Source: Paralithodes platypus
Taxonomy: Eukaryota > Arthropoda > Malacostraca > Decapoda > Lithodidae
Direction of reading: 5' to 3'
DNA length: 64,000 bases
NCBI GenBank assembly: GCA_032716605.1
Contig: CM064502.1
Location: forward strand, 37,200,895 to 37,264,894
The translations under genes and the position numbers were made by a program. The stretch's first letter is position 1. Each line of letters opens with the position of its first letter. Below are positions 55,388 through 64,000 of the stretch, one piece after another. The notes under the pieces were generated by a model. That model was not told where the DNA came from. It searched no databases and saw only the letters and a program-made list of their open reading frames with translations.

Positions 55388-56737
55388 TTACATCTCTACC
55401 TTGGATTTATATAGTTGGTAAACAGCTTTAGGATTATTTTTTGAGTCTTTGGCAACCTTAATTTCATAATTTCTTTTTTCTTTCCTAATATCCTTTTTTA
55501 CCTGTCTTGATAGATTCTGATAGTAAGCAAGTAGGTGAATTTCGCGTTTCCTAATATTTCTATATATTCCTCTCTTTTGTCCTAGAAGATCTAATAGTCT
55601 ATTATTCATCCATTTGGGTTGGTTCTGTGTTGATCTAAATTTTCTTTTGGGGATGTATTTATTTTGTGCATTGAATACTGACTCGATAAAATTATCGTAT
55701 GTATCTACCAAGGTTGACGTCTCTTCCTGATTTAAGATGACAGGTGCCTGAAAAGGGGTACACTCATTTGGACACCTGGATCGACTTAATTTTTTGACCA
55801 TAGGGTCAGCTAATAGGGCTCTTCTTAACCCACCATAATTGGCTTTTCTGAAGTCAGGTATTAATGTTGTATTCTCTCTGGTATTACCTTTCCATTGTAT
55901 ATTAAAATACACAGAATTGTGGTCACTATTTCCTAGGTGGTCCCCTATCTCTACATTATTTACCATATGTTCATTGTTACTGAAAACTAAATCGAGAATA
56001 TTATTACCTCTAGTCGGCGTATCTATGAATTGAAATAAAAAACTATCTTGTACTACCTCTATAAACTCCTCAGAATCAGAGTCTCCTATTTGATGCTGCC
56101 AATCTATATTCGGAAAATTAAAATCCCCCATAATGCACCCATTGCTAAATCTTGATGCCATTTTAATTTCCTCCCATAATGACGTTCCGTCATTTCTACT
56201 CATAGTTGGCGGTCTATACATAACTCCAATAACTATGGTCTCACTACCTTCGTTAACCTCTACCCAAACACTTTCATTATCGTTATTTAGTCTAATACCT
56301 AATTTAATACAGCTTGTTAATGTATTCCTGACAAACACTGCTATACCGCCACCCCTCTTACTTGTTCGGTCATATTTAAACAAACTATATCCTGGTATAT
56401 CAAATTCTGCTAAAAAATGCCTGGTTTCTGTATTAATCCAAGTTTCAGTTAGCGCTATTATGTCTATATTTTCTTTGCTGACAAGGGCTCTAAGTTCGTT
56501 CATTTTGTTGCATAGACTCCTACAGTTTGTGTAATATACTCTCAATTTACTTCTTTTCTTTATACCTAATTTACCTTTATTTCTAACGACATTTCCATCT
56601 TCCGTTGCACCATCACTACTATCATTTGCAATATAGTCATCATTTTTAGCATGAGACTGAATATCCTTATCGCTTTCGCCTGATACTAAAATTGTTCCAT
56701 TTAACCTCTCATTTACACTCTCAATATTTCTGTTCAA
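55388..56737 (-). pseudogene. LINE-B APE endonuclease and linker
   Basis: Apyrimidinic-endonuclease motifs in order: YYTNCRSLCNKMNEL, IIALTETWINTET, GGIAVFV, VIGVMYRPP, IMGDFNFPNIDW, NNILDLVFSN and GNSDHNSVYF. The basic linker QPKWMNNRLLDLLGQKR follows. No ATG lies at its head: the frame is open as TTG overlapping the SGNH ORF stop (TGA, 56734-56736), so translation is probably coupled to ORF1 or frameshifted. It ends at TAA where one indel shifts into the RT frame. Confidence 0.9.
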
Positions 56738-57246
56738 AACCCCACAACCACCCTATCTAAAGAACTAGCTAATGTAGAAACCCCTAACCGTGAAAGATGA
56801 ACCCCATCCCTTGCGTACATCTCATCTCTCCTATAGAAACTATCCCAGTTATCAATGAATGGTATTGCTTTTTCTTTGCAATATTTCTCCAAACGGCAAT
56901 TGACACCAATCGCCCTGGATGTCCATTCCTTGGGAACTCCTCTTCTGGGTAGGATACAATGTACTACAGGGATCCCTCCCTTCATCCTAACCTTATCTAA
57001 CACATCCCGATACTGCTGCAGCAGTTCCTCACTTCTACCCTTACCAACATCGTTACTCCCATCACTGAGACAGATAATGGGGTTATCTCCACTATTTTCC
57101 AAGATGTGGTCCATCTTCTCTAAAACCCTCCCAACTCCATGGCCAGGCAGACACACAACCTTCATAAGTTTAGTGCGGGTAGCCCTAACTAAATGTCTTA
57201 CCATGGAGTCGCCCACAATCGACACAGACTTACCTTCTCGGGACAC
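56734..57246 (-). CDS. LINE-B ORF1, SGNH/GDSL-hydrolase domain
   Basis: 170 codons. Block I is SIVGDSMVRHL (nucleophile Ser, ~57205), block III ICLSDGSNDVGKG (~57060), and block V DGVHLSRLG with Asp and His (~56800). This is the esterase fold seen in ORF1 of CR1-group LINEs. The annotated Met is four residues from the break with flanking DNA; the frame stays open upstream, so the true N-terminus may be longer or truncated. It ends TGA, overlapping the endonuclease frame. Role in retrotransposition is not established. Confidence 0.85.
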   Translation of the reverse strand: MSREGKSVSIVGDSMVRHLVRATRTKLMKVVCLPGHGVGRVLEKMDHILENSGDNPIICLSDGSNDVGKGRSEELLQQYRDVLDKVRMKGGIPVVHCILPRRGVPKEWTSRAIGVNCRLEKYCKEKAIPFIDNWDSFYRRDEMYARDGVHLSRLGVSTLASSLDRVVVGF

Positions 57247-57339
57247 AACAACGATTAAGTAATCGAATGTAAAAATGTGGGACTTGGAAAGTATATAACT
57301 TAGTGAATGATAAACTTCACAATGAGGATACTGAGATAA

Positions 57340-58630
57340 ATAAAATATGAAATTGAGCGTAGGTTCTAGGTAATAAGTTATGAATTAAGAAGGGGAATGA
57401 AGACACGAAATACACTTCGACCTCAACTTGTAACATACATAACAGAATACATATACTAAGAAAATCTGTGAGTGCGTGGCGAGATAAATTAATTAACACG
57501 AGTATATAACGTATGCGTAGGACGTTCTATAGGATATTTAAACAACATGACTATTGGATATTGAACACAGATCTAGATAAGAATTACTATCAGTTTCAGA
57601 AGGATTAATACATACGCAAATAAAGATCTTGGGCACAGATCTACATATAATCACACGCTTACACGATTCACATATTTTAACCTCTACCTCGACAACAATA
57701 ATCACAACTCAAGATATACAGAGACACTTAGGGTAATGTTGGAGGGTAGGAAGAGAGCAGGACTGGCCGACGCAGATCGTAGGTTCGTGGAGCAGCACTT
57801 CAGGGGGGTAGGGCGTTACTCGAGCAGGACTTCAGAGGGCACCACAGGTCTAGCACTCTCTCCGGCAGGGGCAGGTTTGGGGCAAGCTTCTGCTGTGGTT
57901 AGCTGTCCTGTCCTTTTCAGGCTGAGTACAGTACCGCAGTGGATTTTTGCTTACTTTTCCACTAAATCTTTGAGGTAATATCTGGCATAATTCTTACCGG
58001 TACTCTCTTTTATACAGTCTCGCAGCAATAGGGGTATTGTGAATTCTTTGTGATGCAGTTGTGAGGTTTAATACTAATTGTAGACATGGCTGGTTAATAA
58101 TTATAGGTGTACTTTTATTAGGTAACACATTTATATCATACAAGGCATTTATTTACCCTATTCTTGGAGAAATCTTACTTATAAGGATTACATCATTCTC
58201 CAGACTCTTAGACAGACTGGGGTATTGCTGGCCTATTTGTGCCTCTTGTCTTGAGGTTATTATATCTACAGGACCGTCATAACTGGTACTCCTGCTCAGG
58301 TCCATTTATACCTGTAAGCTTCCGGGTCGCTGGTGTTCAACTTGCATAAACAAGGCTTCATCATATTGCATATCCGGGGATGGAGGGGATGCTGTCCTGT
58401 GATTGGCTGGTGTGGTTTGAAAGCAGGGCTGTGGTTGGTTGGGACAGTTTCCCATGCTCATAACTGCTGCTTGGTCCCATAGAATATGAGAAGCTCTGGG
58501 CGGTAGGGGTGGCTCCTGCATTTTCTTGTCCCTCCGTTGCTTCCGTTTTATGGGTTTAGTTGGTGGACCCCGTTGCAGGCTGGCAATTCTGCAACTGGCT
58601 TTTGTATTTGGCTGTAACAACCCCGTCATT
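57340..58630. repeat. Dispersed repeat R1, copy 2
   Basis: Collinear but diverged from 28300-29640 (blocks listed there). It lies immediately beyond LINE-B and before the SINE. The right end contains GGCTGTAACAACCCCGTCAT; TGTAACA there resembles an LTR terminus, but no partner was found. No credible ORF. Confidence 0.5.
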
Positions 58631-58650
58631 TCAAACTCTATAGGCATATA

Positions 58651-59132
58651 GGGGAGTTGTGGTGGAGTGGTCATGCCACTGGATTGGTAATCCAATGGAC
58701 CCGGGTTCAAATCCCGATATGTCAATGGGAAGATATTATTGGGATTGAATTTGTGCTGTACCTAGTATCAGTGCATTACCACAAAGCCCACCGAAATGCC
58801 AAAAAAATACCCTCATTGTTCCCTGATTAAATAACACTGTATGAATATTCCCATATTCAAAATATGTTACAGGGGGACAATGCCTAGTGAGTTCACTGCT
58901 CAATAGGTGGCGTTCTGAGAGTGAGGGTCTGAGTCTGGAGGGTGAGACGGTGAAGCACTTGGGCGAAGCAACCGGCCGCTTCAGAGATGGAGCTGCTTCG
59001 AGCCATGATGGATGCTTCACATGTCTCACTCCCCAGGCTGGAACAAGACCTCACGGGCTTCACCGTGTTGAGCGGTGGCATGTACAGGCTCTCAGCCTAT
59101 GCCCGAGAGGGAGTAGTTGGAATATAGAAAAA

Positions 59133-59150
<18 letters not shown>
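58651..59150 (+). mobile_element. tRNA-derived SINE with intact head and poly(A) tail
   Basis: About 500 bp. The head (58651-58725) is tRNA-like: A box GTGGTGGAGTGG (~58659), anticodon-loop-like GGATTGGTAATCC and a perfect B box GGGTTCAAATCCC (58703-58715), so RNA polymerase III could transcribe it. The acceptor stem does not pair, so it is not a tRNA gene. The body has GTACCTAGTATCAGTGCATT and CTCATTGTTCCCTGATTAAA; the 3' part has CACATGTCTCACTCCC and CTCTCAGCCTATGCCC. The tail is ~22 A followed by (TA)n. A truncated second copy at 10402-10876 proves dispersal. Antisense readings such as RDLNPGPLDYQSS are the usual artefact of tRNA promoters. Confidence 0.88.
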
Positions 59151-59164
<14 letters not shown>

Positions 59165-59166
<2 letters not shown>

Positions 59167-59490
59167 TGTTTCATACGGCATACTTTTGCAACTATGGCCC
59201 CGTATACGTATACGGATACGCAAACAATGCCGAAGCATTGTTTGCGTATCCGTCATTCCTAACCGGCTCTAATTAATGAATGTAAACATTTTGAGTAGTG
59301 TATGAGGAGTTTATGGGGTTATATTAAGTATTTACACCATGCTGCACTATTCACTACTTGGTTTGGCTATCACTTTCATTTGGGGGGAAAATTGAAATAA
59401 AAAGAAGAAAATCACAAAAAATACCGACTTTATGAGGCCATAGCTGCAAAATTATGCCCTAAAAAAGTATGTTTATGGAATACTGACATG
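59165..59490. repeat. Inverted-repeat element with a perfect 19-bp hairpin
   Basis: ACGGATACGCAAACAATGC (59212-59230), loop CGAA, and its exact complement (59235-59253). Further out, CATACTTTTGCAACTATGGCC (59179-59199) is mirrored imperfectly by GGCCATAGCTGCAAAATTAT and AAGTATG near 59436-59470. Looks like a MITE of unknown family. Confidence 0.65.
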
Positions 59491-59593
59491 TTTTGATTGA
59501 GAATGGCCTATAAGGTATTAAAGCTTAATCACGGCGAAATAACCCGTTCTAATGGCTTCAAATTGGATAAGTTCCGCTTTAGAAAATATATAG

Positions 59594-62500
59594 TACAAAG
59601 GAAATCAAGCAACAACAGGTCTAGTGACCCTTCTAGGTTGCTTGTCCTCCAAAACACTGAGGATCAAGTGTCCAAACAGTGGTTTAGAGTGGGTAAGGGA
59701 ACATTGGAAAGGGAACTACTGCCCTGCCACTAACGTGGCAGGACTAGGAAGTTAGTAGGGGACATATGGGTTAGTAACTGAGGGGAGGATAAAGTTATTC
59801 ATTTACAAACGCAGTCAGTCGCGGGTTTGATGCGAGATATTTGTCTAGGCGGAATTTAAATGAATCAACGGTGCTGCAGTCTATAACGTCTCGGGGAAGC
59901 CCATTCCACAAGTTGACAACTCGATTGAGGAAGAAATTCTTAGATTCGTGCGAGTTAAAAGATTTACCAATAATTTTGCAACCGTTTCCCCGCGTGTAAT
60001 TAGATTGGTCGATAGTGAAGTACTTACTACAGTTCATATTGTCGATGCCTTTGATGATTTTGAACACTTGAATTAAGTCGCCTCTTAATCTGCGCTGGGT
60101 TAAAGGAAATAGATTTAATTCTCTAAGACGCTCTTCGTATGGTTTGTTCTTTAGGCTAGGTATCATTTTGGTAACTCTACGTTGAACTCGTTCTAGCTTG
60201 TTTATATCTTTTTGGTAATAAGGGCACCAGGATTGAACGCAGTATTCCAGAAGAGGGCGGACTAAGGAATTGTAAAGGGTTAGGATAACTTCTTTGGATT
60301 TATGCTCAAATGACCTGCCTATAAAGCCAATTATTTTGTTTGCCTTCTTAACAACTTCTGAACATTGTTGACTCGGTTTTAGGTTACTCGATATTGTTAC
60401 TCCCAGATCAGTTTCTCTGTTTACATTCTTAAGCTGAGTGCCATTCATCGAATAGTTTGCTTTCTCATTTAGGTATCCGACATGTAGTACTTTACATTTA
60501 TCCGCATTGAAACTCATTTGCCAAATTTGGGCCCAACATGACAATTTATCTAGATTGTGTTGCATATCGTCAACTTGTTCTTTTGAGAGTACGCTATTTG
60601 CAATTTTTGTATCGTCAGCAAATTTTGAGATTGTGCAGGTGAGACCCTCATCTATGTCGTTGATGTAAATTAGAAAGAGAATTGGTCCTAGTACCGATCC
60701 CTGGGGTACCCCGCTACTTACATTGGTCCATTTAGATGCCTTACCGTTTATGACTACCCTTTGCTTTCTGTTGCTGAGCCAATTTTCTATCCATTTCAAC
60801 ACACCGTCTTGTATTCCATGCGCTTTTAGTTTTAGCAGTAAACGTTTGTGGGGAACTTTGTCAAAGGCCTTTTGAAAATCAAGGTATATAATATCTACAG
60901 CTTTACTCTCATCGTAGAGGTTGAGGATATCGTGGAAGAAGTCTAAGAGGTTTGTTAAACAGGAACGTTTTTTACGAAAGCCGTGTTGAGTATCTTTAAG
61001 TATGTTATTTTCCTCTAAGTGATTTACGAGTCTGTCTCGTATGACCGTTTCTAGCATTTTACATACAACTGAGGTTAAGCTAATTGGACGATAGTTACTG
61101 GGTAGGGATTTGCTGCCTTTTTTGAATATCGGTGTTACGTTGGCTAGCTTCCACTGATCAGGCATAGTTCCAGACTGCAAGGATTTAGTGAATAGTAATG
61201 TCAGTGGTTTGGAGAGCTCATTCTTAGCTTCCTTTAGAACTCTAGGCGAGATTGTATCAGGTCCGGGCGTTTTATTTACCTTGAGTTTATCTAAACAATT
61301 CAATACTTCTCTCTCTGTAACGGTGATATTGCTTAGAACATCTGAATTATCAATCTGAATCGGCGATGGTGTAGGGATATCACTGAGGTCTTCTGTTGTA
61401 AAAACTGATGCAAAGAAGGTATTGAGGGCATTACTCATTTGTACTTCGTCTTTGGTGTATTCTCCTTTTTCATCGACTAACGGTCCAACAGTTGAAGTAA
61501 CTACTTTTTTCTTTCTGATATAACTATAGAATTCTTTCGGGTTTGTTTTACTTTGATTCGCAATATGTAACTCTAAGGTCTTTTTACTTTGCTTAATTAA
61601 CTTTTTGGCTTTGCGTCGTAGCTCTACAAATTTCACCCGTTCTTCGTCATTTTGTGAGGATTTTAATCTATCATTAGCAAATTTTTTAGCAAGCAGGCAG
61701 TTTGAAATATCTTTATTCCACCATTTGGGCTTATTATTATGGCCTGGACGCCGTATTTTCGATGGTATGCAGTCTTGCACTGCTTTTAGGTAAGTGGTTT
61801 CGAATAACTTCCAAGATGTATTTATGTCGTTATTGTTAATTAAAAAGCTCCAGTCAGTTTCTTTAAACATAGCTCTAAGTTTATGGAAGTTTGCTTTCTT
61901 GAAATTAGAGACTTTTTCGATGCTACTATTTGGTTCGTTACTAGTAAACTTTAAAGTGAAAGTTATCGTACGATGGTCGCTGTTACTGAATTCATCACCA
62001 ACATTCAAATTCTCTATCAATTCTTCTTTTGTTGCAAGTACAATGTCAAGAACGTTATTACCACGGGTCGGCATTCGAACAAATTGATAAAGCGAACTCT
62101 CTTCCAAGTTCGTATACAAGTCATGTCCGGAGTGTGAAGTAAGAGTATCGCCCCACTTGGTCACAGGTAAATTAAAGTCGCCAAAAATTACGGTATCTTG
62201 TGAGTTACTTACATCTGCAATTTGTTCGTAAATTTCTCGGTCAGTTTGCACTGATTGAGCTGGAGGTCTGTATATTAACGCAAGTATTATTTTTGTACCT
62301 TTATTATTCTTTATTAGCACAAAAGATGTGTCGACGTTCACAATTTGAGGTTTTGACACGAGGGTCGGGTTAAGACTTTCTTTGATATAAAATAAAACGC
62401 CACCTCCATTTTTATTTATTCGGCTGTTCTCAAACATTACATAACCGGGAAGTGAATACTCTGCTAAAAAGTCTCTATCTTGTGTATTGAGCCAAGATTC

Positions 62501-63354
62501 TGTTATGCCAATCACATCATAATTTTCTGTAAACACTAGTTCCTCTAACTCTGAAAATTTATTGCGTATGCTACGAGCGTTTGCATAGAAAACATTCAAA
62601 GTTTTGGATTTGGGATTCAAGGAACGGTCTTTATTCAAATTATTGGTTCTGGTCGGATCTACATTTACATTCATGGCTGTCCTCGGTCCTCGGTCGTTAT
62701 CCCTGACGGTTTTGAATTTGGGTCGTGTTGGTGGAGCTTTATCCAAATTCGCGGTTTTTGACGGATTAGTATTTAATTCCTTTGTAGATTGCCGTCCTCG
62801 CTGTCTTCGGTCCTCCTTCCTGGTTGTCCTGTGCTGAGTCGATTTCTTCTCCGAAAATCCTTCACCGCATCGTTGAGAAGACGCCCAAAACGCGCTGCTC
62901 CCACCTGGTTCAGATGAACTCCATCGTCCGAAAACAAATAGTCATCGTAGTAGAAATTGTCCCAGGTGTCGACGAATCCCACGTTCTCCTTCCTGCAGAG
63001 GTTTGCTAGACAACGATTTGTGCTGGTGGCTATGTTGTAAAATCGGCTCTCTACACCGAGCCGGGGGACGATTCCTGAGACGATGATCCTTGATGACTTC
63101 TCCTTAAACGACTTGATCAGCTGCTGGTACTTTAAAAGCAAATCTTCCGACCGGGTTCGCTGTACATCGTTGGATCCAACGTGGATGACGTACATTGTAT
63201 TAGCTGGGGCCAGCTTTGATACTTCGTCAACTGCTGCAACTACGTCATCCACACCACCACCAGGGATACAAAAACGCTTCCTGGTCTTAGGTGCCCTGGC
63301 GCAAAACTCTGTGAGCTGACCACGTATCATCGAGTCTCCCACGAGCCGGACTTC
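59594..63354 (-). mobile_element. LINE-A, 3.76 kb, recently inserted, 5'-truncated
   Basis: Target duplication TATAG (59589-59593, 63355-63359) within the plus-strand LINE-B copy. Contains the SGNH domain, endonuclease and RT. The 3' end TTTCCTTTGTAC matches the other copy at 15853. The RT ORF is unbroken. The 5' boundary falls at the beginning of the SGNH domain. Confidence 0.9.
59795..62746 (-). CDS. LINE-A ORF2: APE endonuclease-reverse transcriptase
   Basis: 983 codons without interruption. The annotated start is TTG; the first ATG is at 62674 (TAMNVNVD), and the frame is open upstream past the end of ORF1, so coupling or frameshifting is possible. APE motifs: YANARSIRNKFSEL, GITESWLNTQD, VIFGDFNLP, NSDHRTITF. 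Linker: KPKWWNKDISN. RT: SNYRPISLTSVVCKMLE, QHGFRKKRSCLTNLL, IIYLDFQKAFDKVPH, SGVPQGSVLGPILF, catalytic FADDTK (~60625). The C-terminal domain includes YCVQSWCPYYQKD and KLRELNLFPLTQRRLRGDL-type blocks and ends at TAA 59795. All catalytic positions are present, so this protein may be functional. CR1/L2-like group by domain content. Confidence 0.95.
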   Translation of the reverse strand: MDKAPPTRPKFKTVRDNDRGPRTAMNVNVDPTRTNNLNKDRSLNPKSKTLNVFYANARSIRNKFSELEELVFTENYDVIGITESWLNTQDRDFLAEYSLPGYVMFENSRINKNGGGVLFYIKESLNPTLVSKPQIVNVDTSFVLIKNNKGTKIILALIYRPPAQSVQTDREIYEQIADVSNSQDTVIFGDFNLPVTKWGDTLTSHSGHDLYTNLEESSLYQFVRMPTRGNNVLDIVLATKEELIENLNVGDEFSNSDHRTITFTLKFTSNEPNSSIEKVSNFKKANFHKLRAMFKETDWSFLINNNDINTSWKLFETTYLKAVQDCIPSKIRRPGHNNKPKWWNKDISNCLLAKKFANDRLKSSQNDEERVKFVELRRKAKKLIKQSKKTLELHIANQSKTNPKEFYSYIRKKKVVTSTVGPLVDEKGEYTKDEVQMSNALNTFFASVFTTEDLSDIPTPSPIQIDNSDVLSNITVTEREVLNCLDKLKVNKTPGPDTISPRVLKEAKNELSKPLTLLFTKSLQSGTMPDQWKLANVTPIFKKGSKSLPSNYRPISLTSVVCKMLETVIRDRLVNHLEENNILKDTQHGFRKKRSCLTNLLDFFHDILNLYDESKAVDIIYLDFQKAFDKVPHKRLLLKLKAHGIQDGVLKWIENWLSNRKQRVVINGKASKWTNVSSGVPQGSVLGPILFLIYINDIDEGLTCTISKFADDTKIANSVLSKEQVDDMQHNLDKLSCWAQIWQMSFNADKCKVLHVGYLNEKANYSMNGTQLKNVNRETDLGVTISSNLKPSQQCSEVVKKANKIIGFIGRSFEHKSKEVILTLYNSLVRPLLEYCVQSWCPYYQKDINKLERVQRRVTKMIPSLKNKPYEERLRELNLFPLTQRRLRGDLIQVFKIIKGIDNMNCSKYFTIDQSNYTRGNGCKIIGKSFNSHESKNFFLNRVVNLWNGLPRDVIDCSTVDSFKFRLDKYLASNPRLTAFVNE

Positions 63355-63453
63355 TATAGGTAAGCACTGGTTTGGGAACAGAGTTGGAGAAGTGTGGAAT
63401 AGATTGCCTAGTGCAGTGATTAGCTCATGAACGGTAGAAAATTGCAATTGCAA
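62773..63453 (-). CDS. LINE-A ORF1, SGNH-hydrolase domain with a foreign N-terminus
   Basis: 226 codons. VRLVGDSMIRGQL has the nucleophile Ser (~63335), block III is HVGSNDVQRTRSEDLL (~63165), and block V DGVHLNQVG holds Asp/His (~62910). A basic Arg-rich tail precedes the stop 26 bp before the annotated ORF2 start. The first ~33 codons (MQLQFSTVHELIT onward) read antisense LINE-B sequence beyond the TATAG duplication, so the ATG at 63453 is not native. The genuine ORF1 start is missing in this copy. Confidence 0.88.
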   Translation of the reverse strand: MQLQFSTVHELITALGNLFHTSPTLFPNQCLPIEVRLVGDSMIRGQLTEFCARAPKTRKRFCIPGGGVDDVVAAVDEVSKLAPANTMYVIHVGSNDVQRTRSEDLLLKYQQLIKSFKEKSSRIIVSGIVPRLGVESRFYNIATSTNRCLANLCRKENVGFVDTWDNFYYDDYLFSDDGVHLNQVGAARFGRLLNDAVKDFRRRNRLSTGQPGRRTEDSEDGNLQRN

Positions 63454-63560
63454 ACTAGATAGTCATATGAGTGATATGGGTTGGGTGTGAATGTGATATG
63501 CCTCATGTGGGCCGGTCGGCCTTAGGCTTTGCAGATTTCCGGTTTCTTATGTTCTTCTTG

Positions 63561-64000
63561 TGTTTTAATAACATTGATCAGTGTTATCCACAAAACAAAA
63601 ATGATAATATACAGTATACATAGTTGGTAACAAAAACTAAATCAGACAACCATAAATGATCACACTAACATACAGGCTAAAATAGTCACACAGACACAAC
63701 TCTACAAACTACCATGATTATACAATCACCACCCCTAGCAAAAATATTCGCTCTTACACAATTTTGTTAGCATCAATACTATAAGAATTATTTCATAATT
63801 TGCAACAATAATCGAAGAAACACTTCATTAGCATTAATAATCGGAAAATCCACCCACCTTTACCAACGATTTAATACAAATCAAACACACTAATAAAATT
63901 AATCCTTAGAAACAGCTTCTAACTACAATAAAACAACTACAATACTCACAAAATCATGTTCACGAACAACAAAACTAATGAACACCCACACCAACGAATA
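63561..64000. other. No supported gene
   Basis: AT-rich. No ORF, RNA gene or element end recognised before the window edge. Confidence 0.5.

Larger units (their letters stand above)
53491..57262 (-). mobile_element. LINE-B, nearly complete CR1-like non-LTR element
   Basis: On the minus strand: SGNH ORF, APE endonuclease, RT, C-terminal domain, 3' UTR. The 3' end at 53491-53516 is three TTCTTATG-type repeats, like the 8-bp tail repeats of CR1 elements. One frameshift (~55385) and one premature stop (54165-54167) break the main ORF. A clear target duplication was not found. It sits beside R1 copy 2. Confidence 0.9.
59497..63560 (+). pseudogene. LINE-B 3'-end copy on the plus strand, split by LINE-A
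   Basis: Piece one (59497-59593) reads VLKLNHGEITRSNGFKLDKF, as in the LINE-B C-terminal domain. Piece two (63355-63560) resumes exactly there with KHWFGNRVGEVWNRLPSAV, has one stop, ends KLDSHMSDMGWV at TGA (~63489), and continues into the LINE-B 3' UTR with a TTATGTTCTTCTTG tail. The insert is LINE-A with a TATAG duplication. Confidence 0.88.

Noticed and set aside
57736..57978. 80-residue ORF with a Gly/Ala-rich middle
   Set aside because: Lies in dispersed repeat R1; the other R1 copy does not keep this frame.
58306..58725. Protein reading with RDLNPGPLDYQSSGMTT on the minus strand
   Set aside because: This peptide type is the antisense of a tRNA-like B box and appears wherever SINE or tRNA promoters occur. 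The reading covers R1 and the SINE head.

Overview
The window looks like repeat-dominated nuclear DNA from an arthropod, most likely a decapod crustacean. That placement is inference. It rests on the LINE families, on short runs of the arthropod telomere unit TTAGG inside a small transposon, and on eukaryotic tRNA-Gly genes. I see no convincing single-copy host protein gene. The clear host-type genes are two identical tRNA-Gly(TCC) copies at 6014 and 8112. Almost everything else is transposable elements, many inserted into one another, plus satellites grown from them.

Layout. 1-4105: 3' half of a Ty3/gypsy-like element whose integrase end lies upstream of reverse transcriptase in one ORF (Gmr1-like order), with its LTR, inserted in a LINE-A fragment that also carries a TTAA-flanked element. 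6.0-14.6 kb: tRNA-Gly genes among many copies of two short TTAA-flanked families (here called f, ~200 bp, and g, ~350 bp), a 19-bp minisatellite, a SINE and a solo LTR. 14.8-20.1 kb: a 31-bp minisatellite split by a LINE-A copy. 20.1-23.3 kb: decayed Ty3/gypsy pol (minus strand). 24.2-26.1 kb: a TTAA element and three hAT-like MITEs with intact 8-bp target duplications. 26-30 kb: mostly unassigned AT-rich DNA and a dispersed repeat (R1). 30.3-36.5 kb: LINE fragments, an LTR remnant and a broken LINE-C interrupted by a 1.3-kb TTAA element. 38-41 kb: more f/g copies, a third TTAA family, and a tandem repeat (R2) carrying a LINE-D copy. 41.8-52.5 kb: a P-element/THAP9-like transposon, interrupted by a second Gmr1-like LTR element (LTRs ~99% alike, 4-bp target duplication), whose integrase carries another TTAA element. 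53.5-57.3 kb: LINE-B with an SGNH-hydrolase ORF. 58.6-59.2 kb: tRNA-headed SINE. 59.6-63.35 kb: LINE-A with an uninterrupted 983-codon EN-RT ORF, inserted in an opposite-strand LINE-B copy.

How they interact. The insertion order can be read from broken frames and target duplications. TTAA-flanked elements recur in at least five unrelated sequence families, but no matching transposase is present, so they were mobilised in trans. The most notable points are the INT-before-RT retrotransposons, the tRNA-derived SINE, the MITE-to-minisatellite transitions, the TTAA nest, and the capture of an antisense start codon by LINE-A ORF1. Coordinates of element ends are by eye unless a target duplication is stated.
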